From the NCBI GenBank assembly GCA_914767715.1, contig OU612071.1, positions 22,937,681 to 23,001,680 on the forward strand: a DNA stretch of 64,000 bases, read 5' to 3'. The DNA comes from Membranipora membranacea. Lineage: Eukaryota; Bryozoa; Gymnolaemata; Cheilostomatida; Membraniporidae. The notes beneath the pieces were generated by a model, which did not search any database, had not been told where the DNA came from, and saw nothing but the letters and a program-made list of their open reading frames with translations. The position numbers and the translations under genes are program-made. This document shows positions 1 to 12,039 of the stretch, one piece after another (position 1 is the stretch's first letter; each line of letters starts with the position of its first letter).

Positions 1-1597
1 ATGGCCGAGAAGACGGAGTTTATCATCGTCATATCCGACCCCCCTCACTTGCTCAAGAAGCTGAGGTACGTAACACACATATTAGAATATCACCCATCAG
101 TTTATTGATCCAAAGTTTGAGAAAACAGAGGGTTTAAGGAATCATTTCCACAAGGCCATAAGGGAGTCTTACTTTAGCGCATCATATTAAGATTTAAAAA
201 TATTCTATTTATTTTACAGAAACGCTCTGAATAACAGTAGAACTGAGAAAATATCTACACGCCACATGATCAGGGAAGGCGAACGGCTGGTATGGTCTCA
301 TGTAGAAGCCATCAAGGATGCCCCACGAAGTATCGGGTGGAGCATGTCCAGGATACCCAACAATGCTGTGTACCTGAATAACTTCTCCAAAATGAGAATC
401 CCACTCATGGAAAAGGTGAGTCTTTTTTTCTGCCCGAATAGGTGTCGACTGTCGAAGGATATATAATAATATAGTAAAGAGAAAACAAGAACAAATTTAA
501 AATTGAACATTTATCTTTGAATTTAGCAATGTATGAGCCAGTCTTGAATCCAATTATATACAAGAGGTTTGAATATTCATTTTGATTTTCAGGTCATCAA
601 TGAACAGGTCGCAAATGAGCTAGAGAAGGCTGGATACGAACAGACAGGTCTCTTTGTTAGAATGTGTGCACATCTGTGGGGTATCATGAATACCAGAACG
701 GTGGTGAAAAAAGACGAACTACCACAGTTCAAGCGGGTAAGCAGCTTTTCACCAAAGCAGAACACATGCAATCTTTCTTCTTCACAGACAACAATAAAGA
801 CCAGCTCAAAATCTTTTTCTGCTAGCTCCTAAAACACACTTCATTATTCACAGACCTAATAAATCAGGACATTTTAACATATTTTTACTCCAAGTCGATA
901 ATTATCTTACCATTTCAAGTTGATATTCATTTGGTTATAGAAACTCCAGCCCATACTGGACTACTTCACTGCCTGGGATCATGACAGATTTGACCCACAC
1001 AGCCCTAGAGTGCCAAGCCCATCTGATGTGCCACCTGTAACAACGCTGAGTGATCTAAAGACAGCCTGCAGAGGATTTGCTGCCCTGTGTGACAAAGCTG
1101 TTGAGCTAGGTCATGGACTAATTCCTCACCGAGTTAGCCAAGACGTGTTGGAGAACTGGTTCGGTCACCAGAGGCAGGCTTGTGGATCCAACAGCAACAT
1201 GACAGGTCAGCGCTATAACATTGCAAAAATATTAGTCAACTGCTATTGAAAGAGGCAGCTATATTATGCCAGGTGTGGTGTTCCATTTTAGAAAATCGAA
1301 TTAGATAACCAGTGCTTCGGTTAATATGATCAATCAATGTATCGCATAAAGTTTGACAGTGTGCCTACATCACAGATTGAATAGGAAAGTGAAACGTCCC
1401 CAGCATCTATATTTGTAACAGGAAACTCAATAATTCCTAATTCTCATTTATTTACAGTCTCAACATATGGTAGCAACACAGTTAACATTCAATTTATGAA
1501 TGTTGCTGCAGGGAGTTATCACCAGGACTGTGACCAGCTTGTAGCCAGGCCACGTGAGAGCAACCGGAAGCTGCCGTGGATCACTCTTGATGAGTAG
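1..1597 (+). CDS. P-element/THAP9-like transposase, 3' part (5' end outside window)
   Basis: I read five exons (1-65, 220-415, 593-736, 941-1205, 1458-1597) joined by GT-AG introns. Reading-frame phase is kept across every junction, giving 269 residues to a TAG at 1595-1597. Visible P-type features are DPPHLLKKLRN early on (the conserved Asp and HLLKxxRN region of the catalytic domain), then NFSKMRIPLMEKV, which matches the conserved 'FSKMxVxLAxQV' stretch in the inserted GTP-binding part of the family, and near the end QDVLENWFGHQRQ followed by GSNSNMT, the usual ENxFGxxRxxGGxNxNPT block. The THAP DNA-binding domain expected at the N terminus must lie upstream of the window. Exon 1 begins exactly at base 1 with ATG, but this is probably internal. 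Known role of the family: cut-and-paste DNA transposition. No break is visible in this part, so the copy may be intact or a domesticated gene. Confidence 0.8.
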
Positions 1598-1820
1598 CCG
1601 TGAGTATGGTTTAAAAGAGGCGGCCTCGAGAGGCGACGAAGGGTGCATGAGGGCGTTAGACTCCCCCGTTGTCGCTGAGGTGGCGAGCCAGCCGGAAGTA
1701 GGGGAGGGAGGGAAACCGCTGAGCGAACTGAAACCGGAAGGGGGGCTCCCGTGTCAGGTTTCACGTGCCGCCCCCTGTAAGTACTCAAATAGCATTGATA
1801 TGACCATCATTTGGCAATGA
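1598..1820 (+). other. GC-rich open stretch after the P-type transposase stop
   Basis: Bases about 1615-1775 are clearly richer in G and C than the surrounding sequence and stay open on the plus strand from 1554 to 1820 in a frame different from the transposase exon. A donor-like CCT|GTAAGT lies at about 1777. It could be an alternative exon or a CpG-rich terminal part of a transposon. I recognise no protein family in it. Confidence 0.3.
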
Positions 1821-3347
1821 AGGCAAGCAATCAAAGGGCTTGTGATTGGATTAATTGAACATTGATGACATTATTCAAGTAATAGCATATAAATGCTATT
1901 TGAGGAAACTGATGGACACATATCTGTATGTACCTGTTTGTTGTTGTATCTCTTGCAGTATCGCTGGCACATACATGGCAATCATCACAGTTTATGACAG
2001 CTTAACATCAACTCTTTGGTAGTACCTGTCTAGGGCCTGTAAAATAAGAAAGAGTCTGGGCTAGGGATAAGTCCAATGTTTGTTGAGGAAGACTGGTAGG
2101 CCTATGTAACAAAAAAATTACCTCCTAAATTAGGCCCACATCTGATTATAATATCATTATTCTTTTGTAATGCAGAATAATTAGCTGATGTTTAGGATGT
2201 AGGACAATGTATTTGTGAAATAACATCAAGTTAGTGCCACAACACAGCTACCAAGAGGGTATCTTGCAGGAAATTGATCAGATTTTGAGGTAAAATGAGG
2301 TGTGTTCATCATAAGCCAGAATAAAAGAAGCACATTTCCCTAAAGCATTGTCAATAAGTAATTTCCCAGGCTCAAACATGTGTAGAACAAATATCCATCA
2401 TCAATTTTTGAGTGATCACATTAACCAAGTTGCAGTTACATTGCATTTAAAAGAATTCAAATTGAAATTTCATCAGTATAACTTGTCACATTAAAGCTTA
2501 TGACTCAGCACAAAATCAGACAGTCTCAACATATCCATCATACAAGGGCAAGCAACAGAGACCTAATAAACATTCTAAATGGTTTTAAAGACCAACTAAG
2601 TTAACAGCAACAGTCTGACTTTAAATTTAAAAATTCAATTTTTCCAGCGAATATTCAACATTTACCACCTCATATTTAGCACATAATTATGATGTGAATT
2701 CCGTTTCGTAGGTTCTTACAATCAAGATAAATCGAATCTCCAGTCTCTCTTCTCTCTGTATAGTCATTTTCAAGTGTATTAAGCATGATCAAGTAGGTAA
2801 AATGTCATTGCATCATGAAATGACATTTCAAAAAAATTCAGCTCTTTGACTTTTATATGTAGTCTGAGACCGTTGCCAACCCCTACCCTTGATTCATCTG
2901 CTTCCGTAGGCATGTTAAAGTTCAGTAACGACTGACCATGAGAATAAGACTTCCCCTTCTGAATAAGATAACGGCCGCATGTGTTGAAGCAGAGGTCATT
3001 GTACTGCTCTAATCCGATCAGTGTAACGAAACCAGCCCATAGATGTCGAGTGTGTAATCGTTTCTAACAATTTTATAAGCGTTTTATATACAAACTTTAT
3101 TATTATTATTAAGTTCAGTTAACATTAAAAGATGAAACTAAAATTGGACTTAGGAGTCTCCTACTTTTTGGTTTAGTTTTAGATTTTTGTTGGTTCTCAC
3201 AAGTCCTGTTCGGCATTTCTGGGCCACACTCCCTTTCCATTCTGCAAACTTAACTCCCTCGAGAACTTGACTCGGTTGCCTCCAGCAATATCGTCCTGTG
3301 TTTCAATGAGCATCTCAATAAATTTTTCGGAGGCAAACTTATAGTGT
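1821..3347. other. intergenic, AT-rich, no gene recognised
   Basis: I see no long ORF, repeat array or RNA gene here. It may hold the non-coding 3' end and inverted repeat of the P-type element, but I could not pair a terminal repeat because the left end lies outside the window. Confidence 0.4.
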
Positions 3348-3956
3348 TCAATAGCAGCTATATGCAATTATATCTTCGTTTAATTGGCCTGCAGTATCTT
3401 TCCAGGAGAGAATTCTCCCTCTGTCAAATCCTCTTTCTGACTGGTCATGTGTGTACAGACTCACAAAGTAATTATCGATTACAGAGTTGAGGGCATCGAC
3501 CAATGTAGCTCGTCTTCCTTTGTATACCATTTCATCAGCTGACCTTCTGGTTTTCTGCTTCTTGATAGTGTCCTGGTGCTTTGTTCCATGCTCATAACGA
3601 TTATAAGCCTTCTCCATAACCTACCCAATGTACAGTTCATCACAAGCTCTCTGATGGAAGTATCAAGTGACATCGGTAGATGAAGTTATCAATACCTTGT
3701 CAATGAATTTCGTCAATGATAACCATAATCTATTACAAGCTTGTAAATAATAAAGTTTAGCCCTCAATACGAGGTAGTGAGGCTTCAGCTTAAGACATCT
3801 AGTCTGCCTCTTCTGGATCAGCTCCTCCAAGCTGCCATAGCTTGGTCTGGTCGATGCCTTAGTAAGAGGCTGCCAGGTGTTCAATTCTGGTTTGGTTTGT
3901 GACATGACATTCAAGCTCGAAAAACAAGTCTTGTACATAATGTGTAAATGTAGCAA
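3348..3956 (-). pseudogene. decayed minus-strand coding fragment (repeat family Y), unknown function
   Basis: Two overlapping minus-strand frames (about 3663-3956, then 3348-3617) read a charged, helical protein: a KRQTRCLKLKPHY section, then HGTKHQDTIKKQKTRRSAD and VDALNSVIDNYF. The frame changes near 3660, so the copy looks broken. A second, more decayed copy at about 45950-46260 has the same order on the same strand (HGTRNKDTIKKRKARSAEG). Recurrence of the same charged block suggests an old transposon-encoded protein, not a host gene. I do not recognise the family and assign no function. Confidence 0.45.
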
Positions 3957-6900
3957 AATAAAGGGTAAAAATGATCAGAACGAGACTATTTAATTGACAT
4001 AAAATTTGGCCTGCAACTTGTGTTGGTTATGATAATTTACGGTTACTACTAACAATGTCGTCTCATGCTTTCATCATGGTGTTTCACAGATAACTTGGTG
4101 TAATACATTCCATCTTCGACATTATACCCTAAACACTCTCTTAATACAAGGATATATGTGAATAACTTCCTGAGATATAGGTTGAAAAGAAATCCTCCAG
4201 ATTTTGTTTTGTCATGATGGCTTACCGCAAGCGGTAATTTTGGAAATTTCGGCTGTTGCGATAAATATAATCACAAATATAATCAAAACGAAATTTAGTG
4301 GAGGACTGGTCATATTAGCGTACAGAATGGACAGGCAACTTACAACAAGTCCAATCCTCCTTGAGTGTGACTGCCTCGACTACCCGAGTGGTAACCATGT
4401 TCTGCGACACCTCAAATAGGGGGGTTCCTTCCTTCTTTAAATTTATTGATCGTTGGCAGTTTTCATTATCACTTTTAACGACTGTACTCTATAGAAAAAA
4501 AAGTTTAGTATGGAAATTTTCTTCAACATGAACTAGATTGCAGGTTTGGTATTGGAGGTACTTACCAGTGTTATTTTCTCTCATTGGTCTCAAGAGCAAG
4601 TGTCCCTCACCTTGAAGATTGTCCATGGTAGCTGAAACCTTCAATCTTCGGCGCATGGCAAATAATATCAGAATACAAAGGCTCTAGCTCTGATGTACAA
4701 AACTCGCCTGACATCCCAATAGCCTTCAGCAGTCTGTCATTCAGGAGAATGTCCTCTCCATCTTTATGTTATATGGCCCTGTAAAAGAATCACCGCTCGA
4801 CAGTCTGTGAGAGTGATAATGCTTACGCTTACAAGGCATTCCATATCCAGCACAAGAATGAGAAAAAATAACATTGCATAACAAAATGTTCTACTGAATT
4901 ATTAAGGCACCCGGTTTAACCTACGGGAAACAAATATTTGCAGTACTTCTAACCTGTACACATACCGTATATTTTTAGCCTGTCACAGAAAACAGAGAGT
5001 TTTGGCTTAGATTATGTACTCAGTTAGGTCTAAAAATTAGATTATTGGCAAATACAACAAACGGCAACAAAACAGACCCTATTTCCAGGATTTCCCGACT
5101 CGTACTAAGAGACAATAATATTTTTATGGATGCTCGTGAATCGTACAAAAAGTAATTTAACATCTTACCTTCCCATCTGCTTTGTCTAATTCAAGTATGT
5201 CATCACATCCTCATCCAACTAGAAACACAAATAAATCGATGTTCCACCAGTCACAAGATTATTAACTGAACATTGGCAGGAATATTTAGGTTAGTGTATG
5301 TTGTGGTCAAATTTTGCTTTTCTAAAGACAGCTCCCTAATTATTGGCTTCAAATTTATCATAATGATTAATGCCTGATAAAAAAATATTTGTATAGAAGA
5401 AATCATTCACTGTGTGTGAAAATTATCTACCTTACGCTCTCTGATAATAACATCCCCTTCCCCAGACATGATGGGGAACGAACATGTCGGTATGCAAAAA
5501 GTTAACAAGAGGACAATTCCTCTCACTAGTCATTGAGAGAAAAGGGTATAAAAGGGCTTTATATCAGGTTGATGAAATTGTGTAGCAAATAGACAACTGT
5601 TCTTGAAGTGCTATCGGCATAGTGGAGTAGCTTATCGCACATAATTATTTTTTTCGTGTTGAAAAACATATTATAACATTGCCCAAAAATCTCTTTAATG
5701 ATTTGCTGTTTAGGTTAACAAAATCTGGATCTTAGAGTGAAATAATCCGCAAAAGCCTACTCGGCAAGAAAAAGTTGGTGAAAGTAACAATACTTAAATA
5801 TTTTCCTGCCTAATAAAAACATATGAGGTAATTATTTTCACTAAGTATACCAATCAATCGATAAACACTATATCATTTAATAAATTTACAGTGTTAGAAG
5901 TCCAAATATTTTCGAGGTACATGGTGGGTTTAAATCTTAGGAAACGAAATAGTAATGCATTTCACAATTAGGTATATGCACAGCAGTACATTATTACAAT
6001 AAATTATACCTAAGAGGTAGAAAAAATTCTACTTGTTGTGAAGTTTGCATTTCCTATATTCTACTGGAAAGGTAGACACTATGATGGTAAATCTACACAT
6101 TGAGTTAAGTAATGCAATTACATAGAAAACCTTGCAATGATATTTACAACAATACTAGTCTTCTCACTGATCTCTAGGGAAGCTGAGCCACTAGGCAAAA
6201 TCCACATAAATATATCAGCAATAGAGAAATATTGCTGTATTAATGTATTACTGTATTCTCGAAATACCTGTTACAGCTTCACAATTAAATAAATATACAC
6301 TTATATTATATTCTTTCTTCAAGAAAACAAACATTTTTGCCCAAATTAATTGTTTTTAATTGAAACAACACTTTGAGAGTGGATGACATTTCAAACATCA
6401 ATTCTTCCTGTAAATACTGCAGATGCAATCAATTTCACTTTTTCAAGAAAATACTCTTGGTATTCAGCCTTAGCCTTTAACCAAAACACTTTATCTTCTT
6501 TCCACAGAACTTCCAAAATACCATCCTGTGTTTACCAGTGATTCACCATGTTAACTCCAAAATTTGCCTGCAAACAGAGGTACTTTTTTTTCCCATGTTT
6601 TAATTTAAATAAAATAGAATACTACTACTACTACATAGGCTCAATATTACTGCACCACTTTAAGAGCCAAAGTCAAAAGACTCAGAAATGGCACCAAATT
6701 CAACTCTCATATGAAATGCTATTTATTAGTACTGAATTAATACTTTAGTGTTTTCACTTTGCTGCTCTGCCACATAAGCTATAGGCAGACTGGTTCACAC
6801 ATTGTTATACAGATGAGTGGTAAATGCAAGGAGAAACAGGAGACTGTTACTCCTCCGTAAACAAATGTAAAATAAAATAATAATGGACCTCTTGAGCTGT

Positions 6901-7734
6901 CACTGTTTTCAAACAAGGAGTAACACATTTACTCCTTTGTTGGAGCAACCTAAGAATGATACTCCTTGCTCCAGTGGGCAGTGTGTGGTTGCTAGTGAAA
7001 GTCTGGCTGGTACTAAGCCAAATGCTGCACCCTTGCCATCTCTCACTCATTGGGACTACCTGTATTCGGCCAATGATGAGTATGATATTTGCCCCATTCT
7101 GTCTGCAATAAAATCATATATTATAATTGTAATCATCATCAGATTTGTTTCAATTATATAAATATGCAGGCAGTGAAACATTTTCATAGTAATCCACAGC
7201 CAGACCTTAAAATCATTCGGGATGGCGATCGAGGTCATCAAGGGGTGGGAGGGAAGCTAGGCGACTTTATTGTTTGTAATTTATCACTTTTTTAACTTGA
7301 GCACCAGTTTACAGCACATTTGTCTCATTCCATGAAGTTCTAACCCTCATTTTCAGTTTCCTCATACCCAAAATAAAATAAATGTGCAGACTTGTTAATG
7401 GTTGTCTTCTCCCTTCAGACACGGCACTTTGTGGAGACTTGAAAATGAATCTTGTCAATGTAGGCTCGCTAGTAATATACCTTAGGCTATGATCTATTTA
7501 GCGATCCAAGATTGTCATCCTTTTGCCTTTATTTTCCCGCGCAGCCTAAGGCGTCAAATATCTCGCTGCCCATGCTTCGAGTCGAGACAAGTGATATGAC
7601 CATATGATCATTAAAAATTTTTAATCAACCATACCAACTCAACAATAAACTGGCAGTTCCAGTAGGCATAAACACCATGGTTGGTCTGTGGTAATGACAG
7701 ACAACACTCTAAGCCATAAATACACTGACCTTTT
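3957..7734. other. intergenic, no gene recognised
   Basis: About 3.8 kb of AT-rich sequence with only short open frames (up to about 90 codons) and no recognisable motif, tandem array or RNA gene. Short frames at 4204-4419, 6548-6748 and 6883-7161 have low-complexity or mixed composition and I treat them as chance. Confidence 0.4.
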
Positions 7735-8970
7735 GTGCTCAGACTCGAAAATCTGGTTCGAAATTGACCTTGACTAATGATGTAAGCATCTTGGTCATAA
7801 AGCTCAATGTTGCTTGATGCACATCCGTCACATATCATATCTCGATGTTCCCATCTACCACCTATGACAAAATAAAGGTGTGCACATAAAAGCGTCAGGT
7901 AAAGAAAGCTCTTAGAGGCTCACCATGCCAGCAAACGTTCCCAATAATGTTTTGCCTAGCCTCGGAAACAAATTTAATCATAGGGTGGGCTCCACATAAC
8001 TGAGGCAATAGCATTTTGGTAAAGATAGGGATCACTGCTATTTCTTACCACAATACTGGAGTAATCTACCTGTGTAATAAGGTTTGTCTCGCTATTATTG
8101 CCAAAAACAATTGGGCTGACAGTATGACAGCATGAATGACACAGAATTCAAAGCAGCAAGCATAATATTATTGTTATGAGTAAGAGCAGGGGTACAATGT
8201 AGCCAAACCATTACCATGATAATTCTTTGACAGCAGTGGGAAAAGCAACTACACACAATCCTTACCTAAGTCAGGACATTGCTCAATGGCTTTCCATCCT
8301 TTCTCAAATAAATTGGGTAGATCTTTTCTATGGTCAGCCCACTCTGCCTCACTGCTCTCTATAAAAGTCGTCCGTCTCTTTCTACTACCGTTAAGTTCTA
8401 AAAAGTAAGACAATGAACTAAATACAAGCAAAATCAAAGTATTATTTGTCTTGTTTGTTACCAACTAGGCTTTTGAGGTCTAGATGTACTCCAATATATG
8501 GACATTTTTTGTATCAATGTTGACAAATAAAATGTTCATACTGCCAAAAGATGTGAGCTGCGGCTATTATGAAATACTGTCACATCTGTTCAGCTCTTTT
8601 GTAATTGTAAGATTTAAGATGAACGAAACTCAATATTGTTTACAAAGACTAGCAAGCTTTCTAACCCTGATATTATCATTATCATACTGAGGTACAGTCA
8701 GTTATAGCTAGCGGTTTGCCAACATACCAAAACAGTGATGTTCGCACCAGGGCTAAAAAAAGTGCCTGCAGTTTGTCCTAAGCACACCTAATATAAACAA
8801 CTAATCAAAATTTTCCGCTTACTGTGGTCGATTCATCTAGCATGAGAGCACCAACCTGTGAGCAAGTCCTACATAGCAGGCGCCCTTCAGCGTTAGACGT
8901 GAGCCACAGATACTCCTGACACTTCAGTGTCCACTCTTCTGAACTATATACTGGTGGGCATTTACTCTGC
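7735..8970 (-). CDS. minus-strand multi-exon fragment with zinc-finger-like segments
   Basis: Three exon-like segments lie in minus-strand order. About 8970-8821 is preceded by a pyrimidine-rich acceptor and followed by GTAAGC; it contains EYLWLT, then GRLLCRTC, a WL...LxCxxC pattern like the TTF/ZNF862-type zinc fingers found in hAT-related proteins. 8397-8262 reads RKRRTTFIESSEAEWADH. About 7852-7735 contains WEHRDMICDGCASSNIEL, the start of a ZZ-like HxxxxCDxC finger. The junction 8262/7852 keeps phase (split Gly codon). The junction 8821/8397 does not fit directly, so an exon may be missing. This may be part of a larger gene or an old transposase. Function is not assigned. Confidence 0.35.
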
Positions 8971-10110
8971 AGAAAGAAAGTAACACAGACTTTTTTTAAG
9001 TCAAAATGCACAATAACCCTGTCCTGTGATACAATTTGAATAACAACTATGAATATGATTTTGTAAGGGCTCAGGTAGTTGAAGGTGTTTGAATGCACTA
9101 TTCAAACTGGATTGATGAGTTTCATCTATCACAATGAGGAAATCACACACAATTTGAAACATTAATGGTAAGATGTGAGAGCTTTTTCACCAGCAAAGTT
9201 AAAAATCTGTTTTTCTATCGCTACTTTATTTTCCAAATTCTGTTCCCCATTATAGTGGAAATGATGGAATCACAGTTCTCATCGTACTTACAAGTACGAA
9301 TGCTAGTCTCAGCACCATGATCGCTGCTAAACTAGGTTTATTTAGGGAACTGTACTTTTCAACACCTCCAGTTTCACCACATTTAGACGAGCGAATGAAG
9401 CAGAGTAATTCAAATAGTATCAACAACATATAGCCTGGTATCATATATATGTGCGTCAGGCTTCTGATATGAGAGCTAAGTAAACCTTTCACTACTAGAT
9501 ATTGAATACTGTTGACATAAGAATATCTTATCAGTGTGAATATAATAAGTAGCCAAATTGGACTAAGCCGTGTCTCTTGCGTTACCAGCTCCCAACTATC
9601 AAACTAGATTGGACTGAACATTCTGATAACTGGAGAAGACAAGGAGAGACAACCTTGGCAAACAATTATTTACCCTGTGAATAATTCAATTATTCCTGGC
9701 ATCTTTTGTTATATCCATTGCCATTCTCATAAAGATAGGAGGAATGCTCCTATACTTGACTGTCATATAAAGCCATAGTAAACAGTAAATATGTGCCTAT
9801 GTAAATTAGTAATTCCCGAATTGTCCGCTCTCTCGATAACTGTATCATATTATTGTAGGGATTCGGTAAAGCTGATCATGCAGTGACTTGTGAAGTCAAA
9901 TAGTCTAAATGATCAGACTATAAAGTCAGATGGAAAACGAGGGATTCTAGAGACAGGTGATTCTCCCTCTGCTGTCTCACTATATGGGGCTAATTTGGCT
10001 GCCAGGTTGTGAAACAAAGATGGTCAAAATACTCTTGGGATGAAAATAATATAAGGAAGAAATGACTATAAAAACAATATGGAATGATAAGGAATACATA
10101 GATTAGGTTG
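8971..10110. other. intergenic, nothing recognised
   Basis: AT-rich sequence with no convincing ORF, RNA gene or repeat array. The minus-strand frame at 9250-9492 is hydrophobic but has no splice or family support. Confidence 0.4.
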
Positions 10111-10434
10111 TCCCCCTCAGCCTATCGTGTATTGTCACACCACATCGGGCTAAAGGTTATCCCCCTCAGCCTATCGTGTATTGTCACACCACATAGGGCT
10201 AAAGGTCCCCCCTCAGCCTATCGTGTATTGTCACACCACATCGAGCTAAAGGTCCCCCTCAGCCTATCGTGTATTGTCACACCACATAGGGCTAAAGGTT
10301 ATCCCCCTCAGCCTATCGTGTATTGTCACACCACATAGGGCTAAAGGTCCCCCCTCAGCCTATCGTGTATTGTCACACCACATCGAGCTAAAGGTCCCCC
10401 TCAGCCTATCGTGTATTGTCACACCACATAGGGA
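10111..10434 (+). repeat. minisatellite, 7 units of 46-49 bp with trimeric higher-order structure
   Basis: The block CCTATCGTGTATTGTCACAC starts at 10121, 10170, 10217, 10263, 10312, 10359 and 10405. The spacings are 49, 47, 46, 49, 47, 46, so a 142-bp trimer is repeated (10121 to 10263 to 10405). Unit differences also repeat with the trimer, for example 'taaaggttatcccc' against 'taaaggtcccc' linkers and 'catcg' against 'catag'. The last unit is cut short by different sequence after 10434. Confidence 0.95.
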
Positions 10435-12039
10435 GGGCTGAAGGCAAAATAAGACTGAAAATTAGATATTGTGTCCCATTAGTAAGACTAATGAGGACAG
10501 ATCTAGGTGTGATGAGAAGCTGGTTAGACTGGAGTCCCATCTACATGTTTCACCATGTCTTGTCTCTTAAGTTAAACCTAATGCGAGAATTAAATTATTT
10601 GATTCATTATTCTTCTTGAACTGATGATTTTATCAGGGAAGCGCTTAATATTGTGTCTCACCTTCCTCAAAACCAATTATATATAAAAGCATAAAATGCC
10701 ATCATATTTGGTCAAAACAAATTTCCAAAACTTACTCCCAAATAATACATAAATCTACACTGTGTCTACTCAATGAACTAGTTGGTCTACTTGGTGCTAT
10801 CTTTGTGGTTATAGAGTTGTCCCTCTTTAGTCAAAGGGGCAATAACTCACAACTGTTATACTTTTTTCGTTTCTCTGCTACACAAATTATGGATAAGCCT
10901 TATTCATCATTCCTCTCAGGAAGCTTTTAGGTGGTATTACCTTACACAGTGATGTATTTTGATGACATTAGTCACACGAAACTTCTAATACATCCTACTG
11001 AGTTTCAACCCTTTTAATATTGCAATGTGTATCTCAAGGTGCAACTGCGGCTTTGTTTTAATCCACACAATGTTCAAGTATGTATCTTTAGTATCATATT
11101 GGTTTGTTAGCGCTGCCAGAGCACTTAGAACACTCTGTATATTTACTTGTTTCGGTGCCAATTTTTGATGAAACTGTGTTATAATGTGTGCCCCTATCTG
11201 TGTTAGGGGTACAGAAGTAACGAGTTTGTGTTTTAGGATACATTATTCTAGATTTCTATTGCATGTAATAAAGTATGCTTGATAGCTATACAAAGGTCTA
11301 GCAAAGACTGAATCTAACAGGCAGAATATAATATAAACAGAGACTGCTGCAGCTGCAGTGTTGACAGCTTGACAGTTGTTATGTCACACAATATAACAAA
11401 CTGATACAATGATCACTATTACAAGACACAAATTAGTGTCATTCATCAGCTTTGACCTTAAGTATTTTTCAGGATGTTAGTTTTATCAGACGATGATTTA
11501 TTTTATAAACTAATAAAACCCACATGACCCTGTGACCTCCTAAGTAAACACGTCTGATACGATGACAGTTTACAGAATCTCTTATAGGTTTGTGTTTCTG
11601 AGAGGTTTGACAGCTGTTGAGTTTTGTCCAGGCATGAACCTTACATCGCTTGTGTGTATCTTACATCATCTGTGTGGAACATGACGTTTATTATTTATCT
11701 GTTCTCCGTGTCGTGAGTCATCGAGTCGGCAGCTCTTTCTCTCTACTAGTAAGAGTAGTCATCGAGTATAAAACGGTTTTTTTGTTGTTGCCAAACATCA
11801 CATGATAGGATCTATTGCTCTGGTGTAGTGTAAAGCTGGAAAAATTGACAAACGTATGTTAACAGGCTGTGTCGATTGTGAATTTAAGTTTGCATTTGAA
11901 CCCATGAGAAGATCAGTTGACTTGTTAACAATAATCATATGACTTCAATGGGAAATATCTGATTTTGAATTTAATTTTATAGTGCACAGATTTGCGTACA
12001 AGCCAATTCAGAGAATAAACCCAGTGAAGGTATTTAGAT
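10435..12039. other. upstream region of the lectin receptor gene
   Basis: No ORF of note. The region probably holds the promoter and 5' untranslated exon(s) of the downstream receptor, but I could not identify a specific promoter element. Confidence 0.35.

Noticed and set aside
10108-10338. 76-codon ORF repeating SAYRVLSHHI
   Set aside because: Translation of the minisatellite, not a gene.
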